Assembly: GCA_016169945.1 (NCBI GenBank)
Contig: JADLSH010000191.1
Location: 957,501 to 1,021,500, forward strand
DNA length: 64,000 nucleotides
Source: Trachythela sp. YZ-2020
Lineage: Eukaryota > Cnidaria > Anthozoa > Malacalcyonacea > Clavulariidae
Direction of reading: 5' to 3'
Both the position numbers and the translations under genes were made by a program. Below are positions 36,328-48,100 of this stretch, one piece after another. Numbering within the stretch: position 1 is the first letter of the stretch; every line of letters starts with the position of its first letter. The notes beneath the pieces are model-generated. The model saw nothing but the letters and a program-made list of their open reading frames with translations, was not told where the DNA came from and searched no databases.

Positions 36328-39300
36328 TTATTCTATACCAGTCAACTCAACTTCAAAAATTAGAGTTGCATTTTGAGGAATCCTGTTAAACTTGAGTTAA
36401 GAAATTTCCAAGGAACTATGGGTGTAGCATAGTAATCTATTCTGCATGATTGCGTCTTTCACCTCTGTGGCCAGCATGGTTCGAATTAGAGAAGAAAAAT
36501 CGATTTGCAAATTTTGTTAATGAAAATTTTAAGGGAATTTCAATTTTGCAAAGTGAAAACACTGACAAAATGGCACCATTTTATTGCAAATTTCGTGAAT
36601 ATTTCGGATAAATTTCAGCTATATTCTGCTTTTTACACATCCTTTTAGTACAAAAATAAAATAGGGAACAAAACACTAAGCAAAATGTTACCTTAAATGT
36701 TGAGTTTGCAACATAAAATTTGCACATCGTTTGGAAAAGTGATATGCAATTTTCACTATTTTGGCCAAAACGATGTGCGAATTGCACATTGCACACCGTT
36801 AATTCGAACCCTGGTGGCCAGGGTTCAGCTCATCACCTCAATCGCATGTGAAAAGAGTGCTTTAATCTTTAATCTTTAATCAGATACTCCTAAATCAGTT
36901 TACACTATACAAGGAGATGCTTCTACCTGCTTCTTCATATAGCACAGGTTTTCTCTCAGGGAAACTCCGCTTTCTCCTCCTCACTAGATCACTAGAGGGA
37001 ACAGTTCAGAGCTGATGGATCCAGTATGAAAATTAGTTTAGTTTATGTTTCCTTCTGTAGTAACTCTGGACCAATAAGGGATGACCCTTAATGGACCTCC
37101 AGGCAGTGGCGTAACTCCTATGAGCTCTACCCGGTAAGAGCCGGGGGCACCCAGGTGATCGGGCTTCCAGGGGGGCATCCTGAACTGAGTTGTCCGGAGG
37201 GCAAACAAATTGTAAATTTTGTTATGTTAAAATGTCGTTTTCTGACCATCAGAATTCTGTAAAATCTTCCCCCCAAAGGGCCAGGAAATGGAATTTCAGA
37301 GACTCTAGATTTAAAAATTTTCTGAGCTTGTGCCTTTCGCAATCGTACTAGACGGGCCATTAAACATTTTGAACCAGGGACACCCTGATATAACATTACG
37401 CCACTGCCTCTAGGAAGAACAGTTCAGAGCTGATAGGGCTATCCAGTATAAATATAGAAATGCAAAGATTGAAGAGGATACTTGTGGTCTGGAAGGCCCT
37501 TTCTTCCATAAGCCCATTCAGGCTGAATTGTAAGTTCAGCTTTCTCATCTAATCCCATTGTCATCAGAGCTTCATCCCACCCTCGAATTACTTGTCCTGT
37601 TCCAACTTTGAATTTAAAGGGAACATAAGTGCCACCCCTCTTCTTTGCGCCTATAATGTAGAGTCAAAATCACTTTCAAATCTAGTTTAAATATAGTGTT
37701 GTGTTTAAAGGAAATGTGAAAAAAACTATAAAGCATATTGTTATTTTACCTTTTCCAATATTTGTGTCAAAAATAGTTCCGTCTGGAAGTTTCCCAGTGT
37801 AAAAGCAACTGACAAGATCACCTTTTTTGGGTATCCAGTCGGGCTTGCTCGCTTTCTTCATGATTTTCTTTGTGTACTTTGGTTTCTAAAATATAATCAT
37901 GCGACAAGTGTGTCTGGTACAATATTTGACATTCTGCAGTAACAAGTAATACAATTTGATGTAATAAATATTCTTTTGTAGCTCAGCTGTAGCTTCTTTT
38001 GAGCGCTACACTGGAATTGCTGGGCCGCAGGTTCGACTCCAGCAGCATATACCATCAAACATACCTCAACAGGGTCTGCTTCTTTCTTGCTCATTTTCAC
38101 GGCTGCCGTCTTCTTTGTTACTTCTGCCAAAGCTTCCTCCTCTTTGTCATCTGCATCATTTCTAAATGACTGAGAGACTGAAATAAGTAAAGTTTGTGGA
38201 TGCTAATCATCCTTTAGGCCAAAAAAAACCCTTCTGTTTCTGGTCAGCGCGCGCATCATTTTTAACTGTGCGCGTCAACGTTTTTTTTGCAAATACGGTC
38301 CATCAATATCCTTGCAAAATGAAGTACTCTTAATAAAAATTTTATTCTATTAAACCTGCAAATTTGGTGACAGTTTAGCATTAAAATCATAAAAAATCAC
38401 TATACACTTACTCACCCATTTCTCCAAAAAAGCGCCTCATTAACTCTTAAGAAAAAAAAGGCGGGGAAAAAACGTGGCCTCGCCGCGTCAATTCTACACA
38501 AACCCACTGACCAGAAACATAATTTTTTTGCCCTTATTGCAGTTAAGTTCAAACATGATTGTGTCCAAGGTTTACTTGGATGCCACCATACAACCCAGGG
38601 TGCATTCCATGCACTCCACGCCGGATATATCCGGCGTGGGTTTTAAAATTTGTTGGCGTATTGGCGTGAGATCACTCAAAAAGAAGTGATAAGTGTAACC
38701 AAGTTTGTGCTTGAATTCATTGTCATATGTATATTCACAGTATAACTTCAAGAATATGATGTTAACAGTATATGCCAGGTTAGCCATTATAACATGGATT
38801 TTGGTCCCCCAAAATTGAAAATCTCCAACGTATTGGCGTGAACTATCGTAAATGTCGGTGTATCTCTGGCGTAGAGTTTACATGGAATGCACCCTGGCAT
38901 ACAACCTGTGTCTGATCACAGAGCTAATCACGTCTAACTAGCCTCGTGCTGATTGGCCGAGCTGAGTGAAGCTTGTTGTTATAAACGTGAAATTTACACA
39001 CAAGCGTAGACAATGTTTTTGTCTGTGACTGTTCATCTTTAGATGCAAATGACAGTAAAAATATACCAATCCCATAGTTGCAACAAGGTGGAATTTCTTC
39101 GTTTACAGTTACTGTTATAAAAAGGGTGTGGCGGGGCGTGGCTAGAGTGTTTATACAATATCTGGAATTATTACACATTTGAACCTTAATATAATTTGAT
39201 ACCTTTGTTTCAAACATTTGGTTGTACACGCTAATTGCTTGATCTTTCTTGAAAGACTTGGCAACATTGTTGAGCTTTCCATTTAGTTTGTTCGCTTTTA

Positions 39301-39490
39301 AGAACTAAAATGAAAACTAATTTAAGCTCAAAACAATGAGTTATGATTGTGCGAGGAGTTGCGCAGAATACGAGAATACACCTACCGCTTTCGATGCATT
39401 CTCCTGAAGAAAAGAAAGTATATCTTTCTTGGAAACTTCGTCACTTTCTAACTGTTCTTTAGAATATTTTCGCTCTGGTTCTGTCGCCAT
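36328..39490 (-). CDS. FKBP3: FKBP3 (FKBP25) peptidyl-prolyl isomerase, 6 exons
   Basis: Exons (complement): 39386-39490, 39203-39304, 38065-38169, 37750-37885, 37482-37650, 36328-36382; total 672 nt, 223 aa (human 224), all phases agreeing. Nuclear FK506-binding protein with an N-terminal helical (BTHB) domain that binds nucleic acid and a C-terminal PPIase domain. N-terminal domain: KYSKEQLESDEVSKKDILSF and KLNGKLNNVAKSFKKDQAIS. A charged K/E linker sits in exon 3. PPIase domain: KKGDLVSCFYTGKLPDGTIF, FKVGTGQVIRGWDEALMTMG, EWAYGRKGLPDHK and the terminal ATLIFEVELTGIE. It is divergent from the two-pore channel gene, 452 bp between starts. Its introns carry at least three MITEs with clean duplications and a SINE, so the gene is about five times its coding length. 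Confidence 0.95.
36475..36813. mobile_element. hAT-type MITE, 339 bp, inserted in the SINE
   Basis: Perfect 8-bp duplication GTGGCCAG (36467-36474, 36814-36821). Ends CATGGTTCGAATTA and TAATTCGAACCCTG. Confidence 0.85.
37104..37406. mobile_element. hAT-type MITE, 303 bp, inserted in the SINE tail
   Basis: 8-bp duplication CCTCCAGG/CCTCTAGG (one mismatch; 37096-37103, 37407-37414). Ends CAGTGGCGTAAC and ATTACGCCACTG, similar to the 10225 element. Confidence 0.85.
37977..38055 (+). repeat. tRNA-derived SINE head in FKBP3 intron 3
   Basis: Box-A-like tgtagctcagctg and box-B-like ggttcgactcc, with the ctggaattgctgggccgcag middle shared with 46239-46310. It lacks a proper acceptor stem, so it is not called a tRNA gene. 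Confidence 0.6.
38595..38897. mobile_element. hAT-type MITE, 303 bp, in FKBP3 intron 2
   Basis: Perfect 8-bp duplication CATACAAC (38587-38594, 38898-38905). Ends CCAGGGTGCATTCCATG and CATGGAATGCACCCTGG, with internal ccggcgt/acgccgg pairs. Confidence 0.9.
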
Positions 39491-39942
39491 CTTGGAAATT
39501 TAGAACACGTGCTTTCTGATGTTTCCATACTCGAATATTTCCAAATATTCCTTTTTTGACCGAATTTCCATAATTTCATTCATTCAAATACCGTCGTTTG
39601 CATCTATGGATGAACAGTCGCAGAAAAAAATTGTATTCTCACGTGAAACTTCAATGTTTGTAACGAGCATTTGAAGGTTTCAATTAGTTTAATCAATCAT
39701 TATAAGGCTAGTTATACTTGATTGGCTGATTAAAACCTTAAATCTTCTTAGTTTCGCATCAGAGTTCCGCATCTATTTCAAATGAGAATAGACGTTTTTC
39801 CTTTATTCTCAAAATTCATTAGTAAAAGGAAATTTCCAACTGAGCTCGGAAAAACTGCAATGTTCGGCACATTACGAATGGGCAACCTGCAATCGGGCAG
39901 TTTCCAAAACGCAGACTGGGCCGGTATTTCAACATACAAGCA
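39491..39942. promoter_or_regulatory. Shared spacer of divergent FKBP3 and two-pore channel genes
   Basis: 452 bp between the two start codons. The span 39590-39775 belongs to the dispersed repeat family also at 10910-11106, so a transposon fragment may carry part of the promoter. No TATA box is evident. Confidence 0.45.
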
Positions 39943-42900
39943 ATGGACGGAACGTTCAATGACGATAGAGAACTTATTGTTTCTTCAGGCAAGTCCGTCA
40001 TCTTTGATAAGTTCGAGGATAAAATATCAACCGGACTTGACGAGTGTGATGAGGAAAATGCGACTACGCTCTCTGTTGACACGGTAAAACTCTAGCATAT
40101 AATTCTATACGCGCGTGAATAAAGACGATACGCTGCTAATTATGCTAATTATATGCGGTGATCATGATATTGCGGTATATCAGTGTATCGTATTTTTGGG
40201 GACTTGAGTTTTGATAAACGAGTTCTACTGTAGCTCTTTAGAGATATGTGCTTCAAATTTATAAGAAAGTATTGTTCTTTCACGCAAGCAAAGGCTTGTT
40301 TAATCTGTTAATCCTTTGTAAATGAATAAATATACCATCATGATTTTTCAATAAAGTGGGTTCGTATTACATACAGGGATCGATTACAGTCTGAAAATAA
40401 GTTCCAACAAATCATTTTGTCACAATTTGTCTATAATACGAATCATATTGACATTCAGTTGAGAAAAATTACTGATCGTAGACTAAATTCCATTTTCACT
40501 AAGCTTTAATCTGGACTTGTGTTATCTCAAAACTACATTTTCCATCAAAAACAATAATTCCTGATTTCCACCAGAAACTTGTGATGGCAGCCACTTTAAT
40601 AAATGAGGCAAGATATGGACGACATGGTATTTTTAAACTCACACCAAAAGAAGTAAAGTAAGATTCATATATAATTATATATTATATATATATAATTACA
40701 CTTATACCAATTACTAAGCTGTACTTGTTTCTAATTATTAATTGCTGTACTAATTACTCTGTACTCTGTATTAACTACTAAGTGTACCAGTTACTAATTA
40801 CTATAATGACTGTACTAATTACTAAGCTGTACTAATTATTATAATTACTGTACTAATTACTAAGCTGTACTAATTACTAAGCTGTACTAATTACTATAAT
40901 TACTGTACTAATTATTCTGCTCTAATTACTAAGCCGTACTAATTACTATAATTACTGTACTAATTATTCTGCTCTAATTACTAAGCCGTACTAATTACTA
41001 TAATTACTGTACTAATTATTCTGCTCTAATTACTAAGCTATACGTACTGATCACTATTCTGCTCTAATTACTGTGCTAATTACTCTGTATTAATTACTAA
41101 GTTCTGCTGATCACTAATTCTTAATTACTCTAATTAGGTCACAAATTCAATATTGCTGTTCAATAACTTGGGTGTATTTTCTTTTAGGTTATATAACTCC
41201 TACTACACATTCTACATCAATTATTTAATACATGTCCTGGTCTGCATCAACCTGGCTTTAGCAATATTTGAGAAGCCTGCAGTTAGTGGCTATGAGCTCC
41301 CGTATTGGGTAAGGAACTCGATTCCGAATTTTTCTTCTCTATTCTATTTATACATATGTACCTCTATATTTCCACGTACTTTTCGTGTTAAAACTAATAA
41401 CAAGCTTTCTTTTTCTAGGCCACAATGATAATGGAGTATGTTTGCATCTTTGTGTTTGCAATTTTCCTGTTTCATAGATGGTATATAGCGCCAGATGGTT
41501 GCTTTTGGAATGATAAGAAAAATATTATACTCACTGTCACTATAATTGTAAGTACAGGTTATATTTTAGAGGAAAAGACAGGCGTTTGGCGCATGAATCA
41601 GTATGGTGCGTGGAAAAATCAAGGATTTTTTAGACTTGTTGTTTTATAGAAACCTCAGAGGCCTAGAAAAGAGACAGTTGTATATATAGCTCACAGAAGG
41701 TTGCCAGCGCAGAAAATAACGCGAAATTCATAGACCGTGATTAACGTGATTTTCAAAGACCTATTAACTTTAATATCTATTTTTCCAGATTACGTTTCTG
41801 GACATGTTGTTGTATTCAATTTTCATGGAAAATGACCTCGAGTCGAAAGCTTTGCGTTGGTCAAGAATACTCCGACCTGTGTTCCTTATAAATCTTGAAG
41901 GACGACAGGTGAGGAGGTGCGGGAGTCGATTCCTGCAAATCTACAATATGCAGTTGTTGGAGATTGAAGTTTCGCTTTAATCACATGTGAGAAAAGTACT
42001 TCCAGTTTGACCAAACCAAACACCGCAGGTTTGCTGCAGGTACTCCAGTTTACTCCTACAGTAACACTGCACCAATAAAGAATGATTCTTAACAGAGCTA
42101 TCCAGTATAAATAAAGAGACAAATTAGGGACAATTAGAGACAATTAGTAGTTAATTTCTCCTGACGAAGGGCTTTAGCTCGAAACGTCGAGATTTTGTTT
42201 ATATCTTTTAGGCACACGCGAATCAACCCTAATTTGTCTCTATATGTCCGTGGCCGACGCTGAATTAAAGTCTACAGTATAAATAAAGTTTGTTTAGTTT
42301 AAGTTTCCTCCAGGGATCATTCTAAGGAAATTTTATCACTGCACAAAAGCGCGAATGAGTGCATGTACTCTGATTCTGCAACTTAAAGTTTACCCCATGC
42401 ATGTCACTAATTATATGCAGGCAAATGAGCCAAAATCACCGCTAATGAGCCCAAATTTTATCACTGCACAAATCTCATTTATCACTGCACAAATTGGTTA
42501 TCACTGCACCTTAGAATAATCCCTGGTTTCTTCCTGTATATCATAGGCAAGATAGTCTCTTCTACATCACTAAAACCTTTGAAACAAATGTTATTTTCTC
42601 AGATTCGTCGAGCATTTAGAAATATAAGAAGAACAATAGTTGGGGTTGGAAATGTTTTAGTCTTACTTCTTCTTGCCATTGGTCTGTTTGCTTTGCTCGC
42701 CACAAAATTCTTTGAAAATAGGTAAAGTAATAAAAATATTATGAAGATTGTATCTGGATTTTCAATCTATACAGCTATGGCCTCTTTGCGTGACACATCC
42801 AGTTGCCCATCCAGTCATGATCCCAGAGGTGGAAAATGTTTTTTTCTCGCTGGGAACCTGGGTTTCAGACTCAAATTAATAATTAAAGAGGTTCAATGAT

Positions 42901-45900
42901 CATTGATTGATTTTGACATTGGACTGATTGGAGTGTTGTTTCTTGATATTCAGTGGTGTTCATTTTGATATAGTGAATACAAAATGCCTTACAATTGCTA
43001 GTCTAGATCAGAGCATACTCTAGTTTTGTTATTACTCATCAGTTAATTATTAACTTTCAGAAATTTCTTGATTGTTCTTGATTGTTCCTAATGAATTTTC
43101 TTAACGATTCTTAATTGTTTTAGAGATCTTAAAGATATTGATGGCAATCCTTACTTCCACAAATATTTCGAGTCTTATTACCAACTTTATATATTTACCA
43201 CAACAGCAAACAGCCCCGACGTAGGGTAAGCTATACATCTCTTGCTTTTTGAGCAAAATAGAAATATATGAAAAATAACTATAGTCAGTTTTGTTCTGTG
43301 GTTAGAAGTTTTTCAATTCCCGTGGTCTTTTAATTCTGAATATACTTCTATCTTTCTCTTTCCTAGAATTCCTGCATATGACAGTAACAATTGGTTTGCG
43401 TTATTCTTTCTGGTTTTCCTTGTCATATGTATGTACATATTTCTCAGTATTTTGTTGGCTGTTGTTTATGCTAACTACAGGAAACATTTAAAGGTATCTA
43501 TAACATTTATCGATTATACACCTTTAATAGAGGGTCCTAATGGCAGGCTTTTGTTTTTCTGTTTCATCATTTGTCAGTTAAGATATTTTCTCAGTTGTCC
43601 GTACAAAATACGGACAAATGTCAGTTAGCCCTTTTCGTACCCTCTTAATGGACAGTGTTAAGGTACGTTCACACGTTGCGATTTGTCGGGCCGATTTCAG
43701 ATGCACGTTAATGATATTTGAAAAATACGTGGCAAACGTCATCTGGTGACATCATCAACTGAAAATATTCGTCATTAACATTCAGCAAAACCTAAAATCG
43801 GCCAGACAAATCGCTGTGTGTGGACGTACCTTTACTGATATTTCTTTTCGTTTCCCCAACAGAACGAAGTACGCAAGTCAGTGTACCGCAAAAGACGACA
43901 ATTGAAATTAGCGTTTGATTTGATCTGTGAAAAGTTGAACACTGGATGGGTATTGAAGTTTGAAAGATGGATATCTCTACTTCAAGTGGTGTGTCCAAGT
44001 TACAGTCTTGGGAAAGTCAGCTTGTTGTGGCATGTTTTGGATCGAGAGAACAACGATCATATAGGTAAACACTGGTCTATTTACAACCTTATGTGATTCA
44101 ATGATCGAACAAGCTTTCTACAAATTCTTCTTCTTAGTGGGATCGTTTCCTTTACGAGGTCGGCATAAAGACGAGGTTCCGTCGCCATTGATATCTTTCC
44201 TTAGCGTGTCATCTTCCAATGCATCTTCCTGAGTTTCTTATCTTGTTTACAATTATCTTTCCATCTTTTGTGTGGCGTTCCTCTTCTACCTTTTTCCGGA
44301 CGTGTCTGTACCATCGTAAACGAGCATCTCGTAACTTTTCTTTAGTACATTGTAGCTCCGCAATTTCTCTCACTTTATATTTGTCCTTTCCCCCTCGGGC
44401 AGACTCCCCGCGCCCAAGGTAACATTTTCATCTCTGTTCTCACAAGCAACTAGTAATTTCTTTCGTCTCATGTTTATTGTCCATAGTTTATAATATAAGG
44501 TGGCAGGATCAGCTTTCTACACAAATACTTTATAGAAGTCAAAGATTTTCTCAAAGTGTCGGAACTGCTCAACATACGAGTGATTGAAGTCAAAGAAGAA
44601 GTTCATCTGTTTGAAAAGATTTGTCCTGCAATTTATCTGTCCTGGTTAAGTGTGAAGATCAGAAGAATGGTTTGTCATAGGTAAGTGAAGTATTTATGCG
44701 TAAGGATGAAATGATAGGAAGACTTCTTTACTAATAAAGAAGACAAAAGATAAAAGGAAAAAAGCAAAGAAATAAAGAAAAACGGAATGGAAGAAGAAAT
44801 TGCTAAAGTGACACTTTCGTTTTCAGATATTTTCTGTACTTTTTTGACGTGGTTATATTTGTGAATGCTATCTTCATCGCACTATCCTTGGAGATGGCAG
44901 AGGCTGGATTTCTCTTGTTATTTAACACCGAGCTTTTGTTAAAGATGTACACGTATGGTTGCAGAGAATTCTTCGTAAACTTCTGGAATACGTAAGTCCA
45001 TAGTATATGTAAAGATTTTGTCAAAGAATATCGCTGACACATTGTTTTCTCTTATTTTTCAACTGTTATAGATTTGATTTTCTTGTCATCGAAAGTGCAA
45101 CCGTTGCGTTCATTGTCGAGTTAGCTAGTGACTCAGGTACGATAGAAGAAAGTAGCACAACCGAATCAACGTCTGTAATAAGTCTAAGCGAAATATAACT
45201 TAAAACAAATGTTATATTATAATTTTATGCATGCATGTAATCACATAAAACATGTTTTTACTTCAGTAACAGCGAGCCAAACTGCAGTGGATTTCTTAAT
45301 GATTCTTCGAGTGTTACGATTGATTAAAGTCATGGGCACCATCGAAAGGTAATGAATAATATTAAGTACAGTACCTTTAAAGTGAGAGGAAAAACCCCTA
45401 GACCTATACAGTCTTAGATTCGGTGGACAATACTAATGCCAAGGAAATTCTTCATAATTTTTTCTCCTTTTAAATTTTTAGGTTCAAAGTTGTAGTGAAC
45501 ACAGTTATGCAGATAGGACCATCTATTGCTATATATGGTGGAATTGTGTTTGTAAGATTTTTTTGTTTGTTTGTGTGCGTGCGTGCGTGCGTGCCTGCCT
45601 GCGTGCGTGTGTGCGTGCGTGTGTGTGTGTGTTTGTTTATTTGTCTGCCCGTTGTTTGTCTTTCTCTTAGATCTTGTTTTACGTGTACGCTATTCTTGGC
45701 ATGGAATTATTCCAAGGCAGAATTAAAATGCTTGGCTATCCAAACGCAACAGGGAATGTGTCAGAATTGTTCTGTGGCGATGTGAAGTTAAAGAATTCTG
45801 AATTTCTATAAAGAACATTATTGCGGAGATAATTTTAACAATATTTTGAAATCTCTGAAAATGTTATTCGACTTAATGGTCGTTAATCAATGGCACAGTA

Positions 45901-47447
45901 TCCTTTGGTTACTATCAGTTCTAGACTGTTCTTCCTAGAGATCCAGTAAGGGCGATCCCAGGAGGTGTTTGGAAGGGCTCTTCTCCAATGTAACTGAGCC
46001 AAAATTATAAGCAGAAAACGACATATTGCAGGAATCGGATCCCGGTCACAGAGGTGAAAGACACATGCCCTAACCACTGCACCACCAAGACCCGAAATTC
46101 TATATCAATACCAAAGTTAAACTAATTTTTATCTTAGAAGGTTTAGGTGGATGGATATTTCGAGTGTAATATTATATACAATATTTTAGACCTGAACGGG
46201 AACGGCTGCGAAAAATGCAACGTTAACGCTTGGCAACTGGACTCTGTAGCTCAGTGGTCAGAGCGCTGCACCGGAATCGCAGGGCCGCAGATTCAATTCC
46301 TGTCGGAGGACTTAGAGTTGCATTTTTCGCAGCCGTTTCCGTTCAGGTCTAAAATATTTTATATAATATTTCACTCGAAATATCCATCCACTTAAACCTT
46401 CTACGTCATTTTCAATCGAGTGAGATGCAGAGAAAAAAACATCTTGTAATTTTTATCTTAGGCTCGTCCGCCTCCTAATGATAAGTCCTTAACATTATAT
46501 AGTCCTAACTCAAGGTTTTGTGCTGGTTACTAGCAAGGCTGCTAGACTATACTTTGTCTCCTTTCATCTTACCTGTGTTATACTAGTCTTAAAGTAAGTA
46601 CATACATATCGACAGAGCTATTGCTTGCTAAGCATGTTGACATATCTTCAATCAGCCTTGACTCATTCGCCGCCGTTTAATCTTTGATATATTTTCTATC
46701 ATTAAACACTATGATAAAAATAAATTCTATTTTTCCAGTATATTTGTGGCGTTCATCATCGAGGCGTTCATGCTCCAATACACATTCTCTCAAAGAAAGT
46801 TTGAATCCGAACTTGAGAAAGTTATTCAGGAACAAGGAGTTGGCATTGGAATGTAAGTACGAAGTCCGAGAGAGACTGCCCGTTCCTCGGGGATAATGAT
46901 ATATTCTTTCAATTTGCATTGCATTGCTTGCTTTTGCTCACAAAGAAAGGCGGGGACACCACAACAGTTTAACACCAATTACTGTGGGCCCTGCTTTCAC
47001 CTACTTCATTTCACTTAATTCATTTTCGCCTAAATATCTTCTTCTAAAAAACACCCAGAAGAAAGATGACGTGTCTGAGAGGATTGAATATAAGTGCATG
47101 TGCGATATTACAGATTTTGTGAATTTACTTTACTATACTTGTACTTCAGGACACCAATAACAGAACGAAGTCGCACAGGGACGACTCTAAGTGTAGAAGT
47201 GGAAGCTGGTCATGGCACGCTTCAGAGAACACAAAGTCAAATGAGAGTGCAAGAATACGCCAGGAACGAGGAGAGACGATATCGAATGGTGGAAAATCAG
47301 ATAAAAACTGCAGAAAATTTACTTCAACAAATGTTTGAAGATGAGATAGGCTTTGAAGATATGGGACCTCAGACGCTGATTGAAATTGAAGAAATAGAAC
47401 CAGTTGAAGTGGACTGGAAGAAAGTCACGTTTGATACCATTGGATAG
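39943..47447 (+). CDS. Two-pore channel (TPC3-like), 18 exons, one frame slip
   Basis: Exons: 39943-40083, 40575-40657, 41188-41308, 41419-41547, 41789-41908, 42603-42721, 43124-43225, 43367-43493, 43863-44064, 44500-44680, 44827-44991, 45072-45136, 45267-45348, 45482-45551, 45671-45897, 46503-46593, 46739-46852, 47150-47447. About 811 aa, all phases agreeing except exon 15. An endolysosomal or plasma-membrane Na+/Ca2+ channel with two six-TM domains. Domain I filter TTTANSPDVGIPAY; domain I voltage-sensor arginines in RWSRILRPVFLINLEGRQIR; domain II S4 LRVLRLIKVMGTIERF; filter II MVVNQWHILTQGF; final S6 LYFVSFHLTCVILVLN then FVAFIIEAFM. The NQWH filter and TSKAARLYF read more like TPC3 than TPC1 or TPC2 (from memory). 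Exon 15 is one base too long: a TTT run at 45803-45805 gives a false stop just before YKEHYCGDNFNNIL. Introns carry a SINE, a hammerhead-like element, a MITE and a fold-back tRNA-like unit. Confidence 0.93.
40700..41140 (+). repeat. AT-rich tandem repeat in TPC intron 2
   Basis: Repeated taattactgtactaattactaagc-type units, with a higher-order 53-bp unit repeated about three times at 40930-41040. Fully non-coding. Confidence 0.9.
41910..42118 (+). repeat. SINE copy in TPC intron 5
   Basis: Contains the family's box-B-like gggagtcgattcc, body (acttccagtttgacc, caccgcaggttt) and tail (gagctatccagtataaataaa). It begins within a few bases of the exon 5 donor (41909). Confidence 0.8.
42115..42242 (+). 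ncRNA. Hammerhead-ribozyme-like motif inside a short inverted repeat
   Basis: Outer inverted repeat agagacaaattaggg / ccctaatttgtctct. Within it (42156-42196): UCUC, then CUGACGA, stem GGGC-UUUA-GCUC, then GAAA, C, GUC and GAGA. The conserved CUGANGA and GAAA boxes, a stem-II hairpin and a UCUC/GAGA stem I are all present; the expected cleavage site is after GUC. Stem III is only the palindrome ACGU, so activity would need a dimer. Related sequences are at 4388-4510, about 3550-3660 and 53218-53262. Confidence 0.4.
43661..43831. mobile_element. PIF/Harbinger-type MITE, 171 bp (copy 2)
   Basis: TTA on both sides (43658-43660, 43832-43834). Same ends and length as the 21738-21908 copy. Lies in TPC intron 8, ending 31 bp before exon 9. 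Confidence 0.9.
45572..45640 (+). repeat. GT/GC-rich microsatellite in TPC intron 14
   Basis: tgcgtgcgtgcgtgcctgcc then gtgtgtgt, in a 119-bp intron. Confidence 0.9.
45905..46105 (-). repeat. SINE copy, minus strand, in TPC intron 15
   Basis: Read on the minus strand the head is ggtggtgcagtggttagggc ... gatccgattcctgc (A and B box-like), followed by the family body and the agaacagtctagaactgata tail. Confidence 0.75.
46137..46405 (+). repeat. Fold-back element with a tRNA-like loop in TPC intron 15
   Basis: Arms of about 86 bp (46137-46222 and 46313-46405) are inverted complements. The 90-bp loop holds a tRNA-like unit: tagctcagtggtcagagcg (A box), ctgcaccggaatcgcag (anticodon-arm-like) and gattcaattcc (B-box-like). 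Confidence 0.8.
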
Positions 47448-48100
47448 AGCCAGGGCGCTATGGATAGAGCCTTTAAATTGACGCGGGTTTCAGTATTATA
47501 AGCGTTACAAGACAGCAGATGGTGGTCAACTTCAAAAATGTTGACATTTGCAGGAGCAAATATTTGCAAATTAAACTAAATCCGTCTCTCTGTTAGAACA
47601 CTGCATATAATGAAAATAATTAACATTATTTTCGCACTCTGATAACTGTAGGTTGAGCACCACCTGCTGCACAACAGTGCTTAGTTAAACCTATTCTACA
47701 AGAAAACAAACGGCTCATGACAACGAGGAACAATGCAATCAATTTTTTAGAAAATCACACATTCACACATGACCTCTCATAGCTTTTGCTGAAGTTTCTC
47801 CACATCTTATTACTTTAATTTGTATAAAATCATGTATTATATTTTCGCAAATGAAATCAATGTAGTTTAATAGATAGAAAACAAATTGAAGAAATGAATC
47901 ATTCTGAATATCATTTTTATCTTTTATGTCAAATTAATCTTCATATATTTATTGCCCTTATGACGTCGACATCCTTTTCAGCTACAGAATAAGAAGCCGC
48001 AATGTGCCCTAATGCGCCCTACTAATCAGCGAAAATTTATATTTCCTTTATGTGGAAGCGCAGATGATGCGTAAGACTGTAAGAGACTGGGGAGAACAAT
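47448..48100. other. Spacer between TPC and ISCA2
   Basis: 653 bp holding the TPC 3' UTR and the ISCA2 promoter. I see no repeat or further gene. The two genes are in the same direction. Confidence 0.5.

Larger units (their letters stand above)
36430..37445 (+). repeat. SINE body with two hAT MITEs inserted
   Basis: SINE pieces: the head near 36450-36474, body at 36822-37103, and the tail at 37407-37445 (agaacagttcagagctgata). Removing the elements at 36475-36813 and 37104-37406 restores one contiguous copy. In FKBP3 intron 5. Confidence 0.75.

Noticed and set aside
46239..46310. Functional tRNA gene
   Set aside because: Acceptor stem does not pair, U33 position and T-arm deviate; fits a tRNA-derived repeat.
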